Source: Flavisphingopyxis sp963800335 (GTDB lineage Bacteria > Pseudomonadota > Alphaproteobacteria > Sphingomonadales > Sphingomonadaceae). From it: a stretch of 64,000 bases of DNA. Shown one piece after another: positions 1 to 8,830 of this stretch. The notes below the pieces were generated by a model that saw only the letters and a list, made by a program, of their open reading frames with translations, did not search any database and had not been told where the DNA came from. The position numbers and the translations under genes were made by a program. The stretch lies in NCBI GenBank assembly GCA_963800335.1, contig CAWDAN010000007.1:248001-312000 (forward strand), in the 5' to 3' direction. Numbering within the stretch: position 1 is the first letter of the stretch; each line of letters begins with the position of its first letter.

Positions 1-451
1 CATCGTCCAGGTCCGCTGGCCAGAGTCGCTGCAGTGTTCGACATAGCCCGCGCCGCCGGGTTCGAAATAGTCGGTGTGGAACTTGAATTCCTGCCCGGCC
101 TCGTAGCGCTGGCCCTGGAGCGGCTCGCCGAACGCTCGGTCGATCCCGGCAAGATTGCACAGGCGGGCGTCGATCGTCGCAATGAGCGGATCGGTGTGAT
201 CGAGGTCGCAGGTCATGCTCGTGCGAAATCCGGGATCGCCGATATCGTCGGCGATCGTCGAGGGACGCACGTTGCGGTCGATCATCGCGGCGAGATCGGC
301 GCATTCATCGTTCCCGAGGAATCGCGGCAGGATGAACTGGGTCAATGCCGGCAGAGGGTGTCCGGCGGATTCCCGCGACGGCCGACAGCCGCGTCTCGGT
401 ATGTTCGGCGCCCGACACCTTACGATCGACCGGAGGATTGCTTGTCGTCAT
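1..451 (-). CDS. 2OG-Fe(II) oxygenase, prolyl 4-hydroxylase-like (partial, frameshifted)
   Basis: The gene runs off the left edge, so only the N-terminal part is present. The downstream frame reads QFILPRFLGNDECADLAAM, then GQEFKFHTDYFEPGG and GQRTWTM. The HTDYF stretch carries the first iron-binding His and Asp of the prolyl 4-hydroxylase/2OG-Fe(II) oxygenase fold. The family hydroxylates proteins or small molecules using 2-oxoglutarate, O2 and iron; the substrate here is unknown. The conserved frame has no good start and meets a stop at 448-450. A neighbouring frame starts with ATG at 449-451 and gives a plausible N-terminus (MTTSNPPVDRKVSGAEHTE). Removing one G from the GGG at 356-358 joins the two frames, so a one-base insertion is likely. 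Family assignment is fairly sure; the frameshift could be a sequencing error. Confidence 0.7.
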
Positions 452-619
452 TGCTCAACGGGTTAGCGCGCGCCTTGCATCGCGACAATGGCTGAGCGCG
501 GGCACGGGGACGAGCGGCGCGCGAGACGTGCGACAGCGGGCTTGACGCTAGGCGGCGTTGCGACCTATTGGGGCCGCCCGCACCGAACGACGTCGCGTCG
601 CTTTTTCGGACCGCGGTGT

Positions 620-697
620 GGCGATCGTAGCTCAGTTGGTTAGAGCGCCGGTTTGTGGTACCGGAGGTCGGGGGTTCGAGACCCCTCGGTCGCCCCA
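620..697 (+). tRNA. tRNA-His (GTG)
   Basis: A full cloverleaf is visible. The acceptor stem pairs 621-627 with 687-693, the D stem is GCTC/GAGC, the anticodon loop 653-659 has GTG at 655-657, and the T stem-loop is at 670-686. CCA is encoded at 695-697. The base before the acceptor stem, G620, can pair with discriminator C694. This is the G-1:C73 pair that histidyl-tRNA synthetase normally needs. No integrase or attachment-site duplication is seen next to it. Confidence 0.96.
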
Positions 698-832
698 TTT
701 TCTAACGTGTTTGCAAGTATTTCGCGTCGCCCGTGCCGCGGGGGCTGACAGCGCGGCAAAACAATATTATTGCCCGGCAACGTAACATTGATCTTGAGCG
801 CCGCGAGGCGGCGCCTGCCGGGACGATAGCTG

Positions 833-1886
833 ATGCCAGCACTATGGGACTTGCCCGATTTCGACGAGCACGAAGCGGTGCACGGTTTTTTCGACCGCGC
901 GACCGGGCTGACCGGCGTTATCGCGATCCATTCGACGCATCTCGGCCCCGCAGCGGGCGGAGTGCGCTACTGGAAATATGCCGACAAGCAGCTTGGCGTG
1001 ATCGACGCGCTGCGCCTGTCGCGCGGGATGAGCTACAAGAACGCGATGGCCGGCCTGCCGATGGGCGGCGGCAAGGCGGTGATCCTGGCTGATGCGCGCA
1101 CCGAAAAAACGCCCGAATTTCTCGCCGCCTATGGCCGCGAAGTCGAATCGCTCGGCGGACGCTACGTCACTGCCGAGGATGTCGGCATGAGCGTTGCCGA
1201 CCTCGTCGAGGTCTCGCGCCATACGCGCTATGTCTCGGGACTGCCGGTCGATGCGAGCGGGGAAGCCGGTGGCGACCCGGGTCCGTTCACCGCGCTCGGC
1301 GTATATCTGGGCGTGCTCGCCGCGATCAAGCAGGGGCTCGGCCGCGACAGCGCCAAGGGCGTCCATATCGCGATCCAGGGCGTCGGCAGCGTCGGCGGAC
1401 ACCTCGCCCGGCGCCTCGCCGCCGACGGCGCGCGGCTGACACTCGCCGACATCCACGAGGACCGTTGCTCGGCATTCGCCAGGGAGCTTGGCGCCGACTG
1501 CGTTTCGACCGGCGAGATCCTCGAGCATCGAGGCCGACGTCATCAGTCCCAACGCGCTCGGCGCGGTGCTGACCGAGCACAGCATCGCCGAGATCAAGGC
1601 GCCCGTCGTCGCCGGCGGCGCGAACAACCAGCTCGCCACGCCAGCCGACGGCCAGCGGCTGTACGATCGCGGGATCGTCTTTGCGCCCGATTACGTCATC
1701 AATGCCGGCGGCATCATCAGCGTCGCGCTCGAATATCTCGGACGCGGGGATCGCGACGAAGTCGAGCGGCGGATCGGTGAAATTCCCGGCCGGCTGCGCG
1801 ATATCTGGGACGTGAGCAAGGCCGACGGAGCGCCCGCCGCCGACGTTGCCGACCGCATGGCGCAGGCGAAGATCGGGCGCGGCTAG
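833..1886 (+). CDS. Glu/Leu/Phe/Val dehydrogenase (leucine dehydrogenase-like), frameshifted
   Basis: NAD(P)-dependent oxidative deamination of a branched-chain or aromatic amino acid to its 2-oxo acid. The N-terminal half has GGGKAVI (catalytic-lysine region), TAEDVGMS and the Rossmann start GVGSVGGHLARRL. The C-terminal half, in another frame, has SPNALGAVL, VAGGANNQL and YVINAGGIISVALEY, all typical of the family. The frame breaks near 1523-1530. Deleting A1524 restores ILGIEADVISPNALG and gives a single 350-residue protein, the usual family length. A one-base insertion error is therefore more likely than a true pseudogene. Start ATG 833. It stands alone, upstream of the ccm operon on the same strand with a 57-base gap. 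Leucine, valine and phenylalanine specificity cannot be told apart here. Confidence 0.85.
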
Positions 1887-1943
1887 CTACGCCGCAACAT
1901 TGCTGGAAATGCGTCGACGACTCGCCTATTGCCCCGACCGAAC

Positions 1944-2660
1944 ATGCACATTTACGCAAATCCCCTGAAATTCCTGTCGATCGCGCGGCCGTTGACGCCG
2001 TGGCTCGCATTGGGTGGATTGCTGCTCGCGATTCTCGGCGGCTATGCCGGGCTGGTCATGACGCCGCCCGATTACCTGCAGGGCGAGACCGTCCGCATCC
2101 TCTATGTCCACGTTCCCGCAGCGTGGCTCGGCATGGGCGGCTGGCTGGCGCTGGCGATTGCAGGCATCGTCCAGCTCGTCTGGCGCCACCCGCTCGCCGG
2201 GATCGCGGCGCGCGCGATCGCGCTGCCCGGCATGGTGTTCTGTGCGCTGTGCCTCGTCACCGGTTCGATCTGGGGCCGGCCGACCTGGGGAACGTGGTGG
2301 GAATGGGACGGGCGGATGACGTCGATGCTGGTGCTATTGTTTCTCTATCTCGGCTTCATCGCGATCGCCAACGCGGGCGAAGAGCGCGGCAGCGTCAGCA
2401 AGGTCGCGGCGATCTATGCGATCGTAGGCGCGATCAACCTGCCGATCATCAACCGTTCGGTCGTGTGGTGGAACAGCCTTCACCAGGGACCGAGCATTAC
2501 GCTCGGCGGTTCGACGATCGACAGTGCGATCCTGTGGCCGCTGTGGTTGACGCTCTCCGGTTTCAGCCTGTTGTTCGGCGCGATCGTGCTGATGCGGATG
2601 CGTGCGATCATTGCCGATATCCGCAGCGAGGCCCGGCTCAAACGGCTGGCAGCGCGATGA
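1944..2660 (+). CDS. ccmC: Heme exporter/handling protein CcmC
   Basis: Inner-membrane component of system I cytochrome c maturation. It loads heme onto CcmE. The 238-residue protein has about six membrane segments and the tryptophan-rich WWD signature (GTWWEWDGRMTSML), followed by the usual NSLHQGPSI loop with a conserved histidine. I chose ATG 1944 over TTG 1929 because it begins the conserved MHIYANPLKFL sequence. It opens an operon in which every following ccm gene overlaps its neighbour by 4 bases. ccmA and ccmB, the ABC transporter genes that often precede ccmC, are not in this window. Confidence 0.95.
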   Translation: MHIYANPLKFLSIARPLTPWLALGGLLLAILGGYAGLVMTPPDYLQGETVRILYVHVPAAWLGMGGWLALAIAGIVQLVWRHPLAGIAARAIALPGMVFCALCLVTGSIWGRPTWGTWWEWDGRMTSMLVLLFLYLGFIAIANAGEERGSVSKVAAIYAIVGAINLPIINRSVVWWNSLHQGPSITLGGSTIDSAILWPLWLTLSGFSLLFGAIVLMRMRAIIADIRSEARLKRLAAR

Positions 2661-2788
2661 GCGCGCAGCTCGCCTATGTCGCGGCGGCCTATGGCCTGAC
2701 GATCGTCGCGACGCTGACCGTGACCGGATGGTCGTGGTGGACGATGCGCGCCGCCGAACGCCGCGCCGACGAGGTGCGCCGCAAATGA
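2657..2788 (+). CDS. ccmD: Heme exporter protein CcmD
   Basis: A 43-residue protein with one membrane segment (AAYGLTIVATLTVTGWSWW) and a basic tail rich in Arg and Lys, matching the size and plan of CcmD. CcmD stabilises the CcmC/CcmE heme complex and helps release holo-CcmE. It overlaps ccmC by an ATGA junction at 2657-2660 and ccmE by another at 2785-2788. Sequence conservation in CcmD is low, so position in the operon is a major part of the call. Confidence 0.88.
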   Translation: MSAQLAYVAAAYGLTIVATLTVTGWSWWTMRAAERRADEVRRK

Positions 2789-3258
2789 CCGTCCAGCCCA
2801 AGCTCAAACCCAAGCACCAGCGGCTCGTCCTGGCGCTGATCGCGATCGTCGCGATTATCGGCGCCGGATTGCTCGCGGCATCGGCGCTGCGCGACGAGGC
2901 GGCTTATTTCGTCACCCCGTCGGACATTGCGGCCAAGCCGCCCGAAGCCGGCGTCGCGATCCGGCTCGGCGGCATGGTCGAGAAGGGCAGCATCGTCCGC
3001 TCGCCCGACGGGCTCGGTCTCGCCTTCGTCGTCACCGACGGCAAGGCGAGCACCCGTGTCGCATTTCGCGGCATCGTCCCCGACCTGTTCGGCGAAGAAA
3101 CGGGAATGGTCGCCGACGGCAGCCTGAACCCCGACGGAACCTTCGTCGCGACGCGCATCCTTGCCAAGCACGACGAGCGTTACATGCCGCCGCAACTCGG
3201 CACGATGACGATCGATCGCGACAATATGGTCGGTACCACGGTCGAGCCCACGCGGTGA
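2785..3258 (+). CDS. ccmE: Cytochrome c maturation heme chaperone CcmE
   Basis: Periplasmic heme chaperone anchored by one N-terminal membrane helix (residues about 15-35). It binds heme covalently through the histidine of KHDERYMPP, which is present. The central OB-fold region shows the typical RLGGMVEKGSI and VAFRGIVPDLF segments. Length is 157 residues, normal for the family. It starts with ATG 2785 in a 4-base overlap with ccmD and ends by overlapping the GTG start of ccmF, suggesting translational coupling. Confidence 0.96.
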   Translation: MTVQPKLKPKHQRLVLALIAIVAIIGAGLLAASALRDEAAYFVTPSDIAAKPPEAGVAIRLGGMVEKGSIVRSPDGLGLAFVVTDGKASTRVAFRGIVPDLFGEETGMVADGSLNPDGTFVATRILAKHDERYMPPQLGTMTIDRDNMVGTTVEPTR

Positions 3259-5189
3259 TCGCCGAAACCGGCCTCCTGCTTCTCTGGCTCGCTGCTGCGC
3301 TGGCGGTACTGCAGGCGCTGGCCGGCTTCGCCGGACTGTCAGGGCGCGGCGAGTATGTTGCGATCTCCCCCGCCGCACGCCCGCTCGCCGTGCTGCAGGG
3401 CCTGCTGTGTCTCGCCGCATTCGCCTGCCTGGTCGCGCTGTTCCTGCGGACCGATCTCAGCGTGCTGCTCGTCGCTGACAACAGCCACAGCGCCAAGCCG
3501 TGGCTGTTCAAGTTCGCGGGCGCCTGGGGCAACCACGAAGGTTCGATGCTGCTGTGGCTGACGATCCTCGGCCTGGGCAGCATCGGCGTGGCGCTGTTCG
3601 AGCGGCAGCTCGCGCCGCGGATCGTATCGGCAACGCTCGGCGCGCAAGCGGTGCTGGCGCTGGGATTTTATGCCTTCCTGCTGTTTGCCTCGAACCCGTT
3701 CGCCCGCCTTTCGCCGGCGCCACCCGAAGGTGCGGGGCTCAACCCCTTGCTGCAGGACCCTGGTCTCGCCTTCCACCCGCCGACGCTCTATCTCGGTTAT
3801 GTCGGCCTGTCGGTGGCGTTCTCGTTCGCGGTCGGCGCGATGCTGGCGGGCGACGCCAACCGCGCCTTTGCCCGTGCGATGCGCCCGTGGGTGCTGATCG
3901 CATGGGTGTTCCTGACGCTCGGCATCACCGCGGGGAGCTATTGGGCCTATTACGAGCTCGGCTGGGGCGGCTGGTGGTTCTGGGACCCCGTTGAGAATGC
4001 CTCTCTGATGCCGTGGCTCGCGGCGACCGCGCTGCTCCACTCGGTCAGCGTGACGGCCAATCGCGACGGGCTTCGCGCGTGGACGATCATGCTCGCGCTG
4101 GTCGCGTTTTCGATGTCGATGATCGGCACCTTCATTGTTCGGTCAGGGCTGTTGACGAGCGTCCATTCGTTCGCGGTCGACCCGACCAGAGGTGTGTTCA
4201 TCCTCGTCCTGCTCGCGCTCTATATCGGCGGCGCGCTGGCGCTGTTCGGCGCGCGGATCGGCAAGGTCACGAGCGGCGCGACCTTCGCCCCAATCAGCCG
4301 CGAAGGCGCGCTGGTCATCAACAACCTGCTGCTGTCGGTGATCCTCGCGATTGTCCTGATCGGCACCTTCTACCCGATCGCCGCCGAGGCGCTGGGATAT
4401 CGCCTGTCGGTCGGTCCGCCCTATTTCAACCGCACCGCGGGGCCGATCGCGCTCTGTCTCGTCGCGTTGCTGTTCGTCGGGCCACTGCTGCGCTGGCGGC
4501 GCGACCGGCTCGCGCGCCTCCCCGCGATGGCGTGGTCGATGCTCGCTATCGCAGGCGTCGGCGCGATCGTGCTCGCGGTGTTCGTCCCCCGCAGCGCGAT
4601 CCTGCCCGCGCTGGGCCTTGCGTTCGGTGGCGGGCTGGCAATCGCGAGCCTGTTGCCGCTAACGCGCCGCAGCCTGCGCCGGACGCCCGCAACCACATGG
4701 GCGATGGTCGTCGCGCATTTTGGTGTCGCGGTTGCGCTGATCGGCATGGCATCGAACGCCGCCTTTACCGAGGAGCGGCTGATCGCGCTGCGTGCCGGCG
4801 AGACGACCACGGTCGGGCCATGGCAGGTTGAACTGGGCGCGATCGATCCCGTTGTCGGCCCCAACTGGACCGCAATCGAGGGCGGGCTTGTCGCGCGCTA
4901 TGACGGCGGAACGGCTACGACCCTGCATCCGCAACTGCGTGCCTTCACTACGCCGCCGACCGAGACCAGCGAGGCTGCGCTGCTGACGCGCTGGAACGGG
5001 CAGCTTTATGCCGTGCTTGGCCAGCCGACGAGCGAAGGGCGCTGGCAACTGCGCCTCTGGTGGAAGCCGTTTGTCACGCTGATCTGGCTCGGCGGGATAT
5101 TGATCGCATTGGGCGGCGCGCTGTCGCTCGTCGCGCGGATCGGCCTGCTGCGCCGCGCCCGTCACTTCGTCCGGCGGGTGATGCCATGA
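3255..5189 (+). CDS. ccmF: Cytochrome c heme lyase subunit CcmF
   Basis: Large inner-membrane protein of the heme ligation complex, working with CcmG, CcmH and CcmI to attach heme to apocytochrome c. It has 644 residues and many membrane helices. The WWD domain is clear (GGWWFWDPVENASLMPW), preceded by HPPTLYLGYVG and NPFARL, all hallmarks of CcmF. The start is GTG 3255, overlapping the ccmE stop. The C-terminal part carries the typical periplasmic domain and a last helix. Confidence 0.97.
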   Translation: MIAETGLLLLWLAAALAVLQALAGFAGLSGRGEYVAISPAARPLAVLQGLLCLAAFACLVALFLRTDLSVLLVADNSHSAKPWLFKFAGAWGNHEGSMLLWLTILGLGSIGVALFERQLAPRIVSATLGAQAVLALGFYAFLLFASNPFARLSPAPPEGAGLNPLLQDPGLAFHPPTLYLGYVGLSVAFSFAVGAMLAGDANRAFARAMRPWVLIAWVFLTLGITAGSYWAYYELGWGGWWFWDPVENASLMPWLAATALLHSVSVTANRDGLRAWTIMLALVAFSMSMIGTFIVRSGLLTSVHSFAVDPTRGVFILVLLALYIGGALALFGARIGKVTSGATFAPISREGALVINNLLLSVILAIVLIGTFYPIAAEALGYRLSVGPPYFNRTAGPIALCLVALLFVGPLLRWRRDRLARLPAMAWSMLAIAGVGAIVLAVFVPRSAILPALGLAFGGGLAIASLLPLTRRSLRRTPATTWAMVVAHFGVAVALIGMASNAAFTEERLIALRAGETTTVGPWQVELGAIDPVVGPNWTAIEGGLVARYDGGTATTLHPQLRAFTTPPTETSEAALLTRWNGQLYAVLGQPTSEGRWQLRLWWKPFVTLIWLGGILIALGGALSLVARIGLLRRARHFVRRVMP

Positions 5190-5713
5190 AGCGCGTGTTG
5201 ATCTGGACGCCGTTCGCGCTCGCGGCGTTGCTGCTTGGCCTGATGCTCGCCCGGCTCGACGCGCCGCACGATGAGACGATCGCCTCGCAATGGGTCGACA
5301 AGCCGATGCCCACGTTCGACCTGCCGCCCGCGACCGACGGCATTCCCGGCCTTGCCGCCGCCGACCTTGCCACCGGCGAGCCACATCTCGTCAATATCTT
5401 CGCCAGCTGGTGTGTGCCGTGCCGCGTCGAGGCACCGATGCTCGAGACGCTGCGCGCGCGCGGGGTTAGGGTCGTCGGGATCGCCATCCGCGATACGCCG
5501 AACGATGTCGCCAAGTTCCTCTCCGAATACGGCAATCCCTATGCGCGAATCGGCAGCGACGTCGACAGCAACGTCCAGATCGCGATCGGATCGTCAGGGG
5601 TGCCCGAAAGCTTCCTTGTCGACGGTAAGGGCATCGTCCGAGAACAGATCCAGGGCGTAATCCTCGAAAAGGACATCGACCGTATCGTTGCCAAGCTTAA
5701 GGCGATGCAATGA
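5186..5713 (+). CDS. ccmG: Thiol:disulfide interchange protein CcmG/DsbE
   Basis: Membrane-anchored thioredoxin-fold protein of 175 residues. It keeps the apocytochrome CxxCH cysteines reduced for heme attachment. The N-terminal anchor is at about residues 5-25. The active site is NIFASWCVPCRVEAP, and the cis-proline loop appears as GVPESFLVDGKG, with an acidic, heme-pathway-type surface. It overlaps ccmF and ccmH by 4 bases on each side. Confidence 0.95.
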   Translation: MKRVLIWTPFALAALLLGLMLARLDAPHDETIASQWVDKPMPTFDLPPATDGIPGLAAADLATGEPHLVNIFASWCVPCRVEAPMLETLRARGVRVVGIAIRDTPNDVAKFLSEYGNPYARIGSDVDSNVQIAIGSSGVPESFLVDGKGIVREQIQGVILEKDIDRIVAKLKAMQ

Positions 5714-6135
5714 TGCGCCTGGTGTTGCTCGCCGCGCTGGTTTTCGCCGCGCCGCTCGCCGCACAGGATGCGGTGCCACCAGCCGAATATGCCTATCGCC
5801 AGCTGCCCGACGCGCGCGCCGAGGCCGAAGCGCACGCGCTGATGACAACACTGCGCTGCCTCGTTTGCCAGGGCCAGTCGATCGCCGACAGCGATGCGGC
5901 GCTGGCGGGCGACATGCGCAGCCTGGTCCGGCAGCGGATCGCCGCGGGCGAGACTCCCGATCAGGTCCGCGCCTGGATGATAGCGCGCTATGGCGACTGG
6001 GTGAGCTATGATCCGCCGCTCAGCCCCGCAACCTGGCCTCTGTGGGCGGCGCCGATCGCGTTGCTCGGCCTTGGCGGCTGGCTCGCCACGCGCAAGCTGC
6101 GCCGCAAGCGCGGCGACACGGGAGACGCGGCATGA
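5710..6135 (+). CDS. ccmH: Cytochrome c maturation protein CcmH (CycL type)
   Basis: Apocytochrome thiol oxidoreductase, 141 residues, with signal peptide (MMRLVLLAALVFAAPLAAQ). The RCLVCQGQ motif holds the redox cysteine pair, and a C-terminal membrane anchor lies near residues 103-122. It has the short CcmH form, with the TPR part encoded separately as ccmI just downstream, as is usual in alphaproteobacteria. Start ATG 5710 overlaps the ccmG stop. Confidence 0.95.
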   Translation: MMRLVLLAALVFAAPLAAQDAVPPAEYAYRQLPDARAEAEAHALMTTLRCLVCQGQSIADSDAALAGDMRSLVRQRIAAGETPDQVRAWMIARYGDWVSYDPPLSPATWPLWAAPIALLGLGGWLATRKLRRKRGDTGDAA

Positions 6136-6809
6136 TTGGTTTGCTCGTCGTCGGCGTGGTGGTTCTGGTGATAGTAGCGTTGGCCGCGTGGCGCTGGTTG
6201 CCGTCGTCGGCCTACCTGCCGCTTGCTGCCGCGCTGTCGCTCGGCCTTGCCGGCTATGTCTGGCAGGGGCGGCCGATGCTTCCCGGCACGCCGGTCGAGC
6301 GCGTCGATGCCAAGCAGACGTCGGGTGAGCGGATCGACCAGCCGCTGATGGGGATGGTTCGCCGGCTCGACGCGGCGACCAATTGGTTGATGTTGTCAGA
6401 CAGCCTCGCGCGCGATGGCGATAGCGAGGGTGCGGCCAAGGTTCTCGCCAAGGCGACCAAGCTCTATCCGCAAAGTGGCGACCTATGGGTCGGTTATGGC
6501 GCGGCTCTGCTCGCGCATTCCGATGGCCGGGCGACGCGCGCGAGCGAGATGGCCTTCGCCGAGGCGCGCCGCCGCGACCCCGGCCATCCCGGGCCCGATT
6601 TCTACGAAGGGATCGCGGCGGTGCGCGCGGGGAATCTCGATGAAGCCGAACGGCTCTGGTCGCGGGTCTACGATGCGAGCGAGGGCGCGGCTGCATGGCG
6701 GCAGGACCTCGCCGCGCGCCTAACGCTGGTCCGCGCGCTGATCGCGCAACGCGACGCCCAGCGTGCCGCCGAAAATGCGGGAGCGGATGGCAGGCCCCGG
6801 CAACAATGA
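6132..6809 (+). CDS. ccmI: Cytochrome c maturation protein CcmI (TPR)
   Basis: A 225-residue protein with two N-terminal membrane helices (about residues 2-20 and 25-42), then tetratricopeptide repeats from about residue 75 to 200 (for example SEGAAKVLAKATKLYPQSGDLWVGYGAALL). CcmI binds the C-terminus of apocytochrome c and delivers it to the CcmFH complex. Start ATG 6132 overlaps the ccmH stop. It is the last gene of the ccm operon; a 76-base gap follows before kup. Confidence 0.88.
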   Translation: MIGLLVVGVVVLVIVALAAWRWLPSSAYLPLAAALSLGLAGYVWQGRPMLPGTPVERVDAKQTSGERIDQPLMGMVRRLDAATNWLMLSDSLARDGDSEGAAKVLAKATKLYPQSGDLWVGYGAALLAHSDGRATRASEMAFAEARRRDPGHPGPDFYEGIAAVRAGNLDEAERLWSRVYDASEGAAAWRQDLAARLTLVRALIAQRDAQRAAENAGADGRPRQQ

Positions 6810-6885
6810 CAATTGCTTGTCGCTTCGTGCTGCATCATGATACGGGCGCGCGCCGTTCGATGCGGCATGTCACTGAGGCTCGTCG

Positions 6886-8823
6886 ATGACCACCGCCAAT
6901 ATGGAAAACGACGCGCCCGCGTCATCGAACGATTCGCCCCTTCACGGCGGTCATGGCCATGGCCACGGCAGCGATCCGATGCTCAAGCTGGCGGTCAGCG
7001 CGATCGGCATCGTTTTCGGTGATATCGGCACCAGCCCGCTTTACGCCTTTCGCGAGACCTTCGCTGGGCATCACAAGCTCGACCTCGATCCGCTTCATAT
7101 CTACGGCGTCGTCAGCCTCATGTTCTGGTCGATGATGCTCGTCGTGACGATCAAGTACGTGTCGATCATCATGCGCGCCGACAACAAGGGCGAGGGCGGC
7201 AGCCTGGCGCTGCTCGCGCTGGTCGGGCGGCGCACGCGCAACATGCGCTGGTCGACCGGTCTCGTCCTGCTCGGCGTGTTCGCGACCGCGTTGTTCTATG
7301 GCGATTCGATGATCACGCCGGCGGTGTCGGTGCTCGGCGCGGTCGAGGGTATTTCGGTCTACAGCCCGGCTTTGTCGGTGGTGATCGTGCCGCTCGCGGT
7401 GTTCATCCTCGTCTTCCTGTTCTTCATCCAGAGCAAGGGAAGCGCCAAGGTGGGCGCGTTTTTCGGCCCGATCATGCTGCTCTATTTCAGCGTCATATCG
7501 ACGCTCGGAATCATCAGCATCGCCCAGACGCCGGCGATCCTGACCGCGTTTTCACCGCATTACGCGGTCATGTTCTTCGTCTCCGACCCGCTCGCCGGCT
7601 TCCTTTCGCTCGGCACCGTCGTGCTCGCGGTTACCGGTGCCGAGGCGCTCTATTCGGATATGGGCCATTTCGGCCGCCGCCCGATCGGATTGAGCTGGCT
7701 GGTCTTCGTCCTGCCCGCGCTGATGATGAACTATATGGGGCAGGCGGCGCTACTGCTGCGCAACCCGCTTGCGCTCGAGAGCCCGTTTTACCGCTTGGCC
7801 CCCGACTGGTTCCAGATTCCGCTGATTGTCATCGCGACAATGGCCGCGATCATTGCCTCGCAGGCGGTCATATCGGGCGCCTTCTCGGTTACCCAGCAGG
7901 CGATCCAGCTGGGCTTCATGCCGCGTCTGCGCATCGACCACACCAGCGCCAAGACCGCCGGACAGATCTACATCCCGAGCGTGAACTGGGCCCTGATGGT
8001 GATGGTCATCGTCCTCGTCCTCGTCTTCCGCTCATCGTCGAACCTGACCAGCGCCTATGGCATCGCGGTGACCGGCGCGATGTTCATCGATACCTGCCTG
8101 CTGACCGTGCTGGTGCTCTACATGTGGCGCTGGAAGAAGCGCTATGCGCTGCCGCTGCTCGGCATATTCTTCCTCGTCGACGGCGCCTATCTGGCCGCCA
8201 ACCTGACCAAGATTCCCGATGGCGGCTGGTTTCCGCTGACCGTCGGCTTCGTCATCTTCACGCTGCTGACGACCTGGGCGGCGGGGCGCACGTTGATGCG
8301 CGAGAGGATGCGCGAACTGGCGATGCCGATCCCGGTGTTCGTCAAATCGGCGGCCAACTCGGCGGCGCGCGTGCCCGGCACCGCGGTGTTCATGACGAGC
8401 ACCGCGTCGGGCGTGCCGCACGCCCTGCTGCACAACCTCAAGCACAACAAGGTGCTCCACGAGCGCGTCATCCTGTTGACCGTCAAGATCGCCGACGAAC
8501 CCTATATCGGGGACGATCACCGCGTCGAACATGAGGACCTGGGCAAGGGATTCCATCGCCTGGTACTGCGCTATGGCTTCATGGAGCAGCCTGACGTGCC
8601 CGAGGCGCTGGCCCAGATCACCTCGTGCGGAGCGCCGTTCAAGATGATGGAAACCAGCTTCTTCCTGTCGCGCCAGACGCTGCTCGCGTCGAAGAACCCG
8701 GCGATGCCGCTGTGGCGCGAGAAGCTGTTCGCGTGGATGCTGCGCAACGCCGAAAGCGCGATGGAGTTCTTCCGCCTGCCGACCAACCGCGTCGTCGAAC
8801 TGGGTAGCCAGCTCGAAATCTGA
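6886..8823 (+). CDS. kup: Low-affinity potassium uptake protein Kup
   Basis: Proton-coupled potassium transporter of the KUP/HAK/KT family, 645 residues with about 12 membrane helices. The family signature VFGDIGTSPLYAFRE is near the N-terminus, followed by NKGEGG and FYGDSMITPAVSVL. The hydrophilic C-terminal domain (from about residue 470) has the usual HERVILLTV segment. The N-terminal tail is histidine-rich (HGGHGHGHGSD), which may bind metal or be of no consequence. Start ATG 6886; an internal ATG at 6901 is also possible. It ends 7 bases before the convergent glutathione transferase gene. Confidence 0.95.
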   Translation: MTTANMENDAPASSNDSPLHGGHGHGHGSDPMLKLAVSAIGIVFGDIGTSPLYAFRETFAGHHKLDLDPLHIYGVVSLMFWSMMLVVTIKYVSIIMRADNKGEGGSLALLALVGRRTRNMRWSTGLVLLGVFATALFYGDSMITPAVSVLGAVEGISVYSPALSVVIVPLAVFILVFLFFIQSKGSAKVGAFFGPIMLLYFSVISTLGIISIAQTPAILTAFSPHYAVMFFVSDPLAGFLSLGTVVLAVTGAEALYSDMGHFGRRPIGLSWLVFVLPALMMNYMGQAALLLRNPLALESPFYRLAPDWFQIPLIVIATMAAIIASQAVISGAFSVTQQAIQLGFMPRLRIDHTSAKTAGQIYIPSVNWALMVMVIVLVLVFRSSSNLTSAYGIAVTGAMFIDTCLLTVLVLYMWRWKKRYALPLLGIFFLVDGAYLAANLTKIPDGGWFPLTVGFVIFTLLTTWAAGRTLMRERMRELAMPIPVFVKSAANSAARVPGTAVFMTSTASGVPHALLHNLKHNKVLHERVILLTVKIADEPYIGDDHRVEHEDLGKGFHRLVLRYGFMEQPDVPEALAQITSCGAPFKMMETSFFLSRQTLLASKNPAMPLWREKLFAWMLRNAESAMEFFRLPTNRVVELGSQLEI

Positions 8824-8830
8824 CGCCGCA

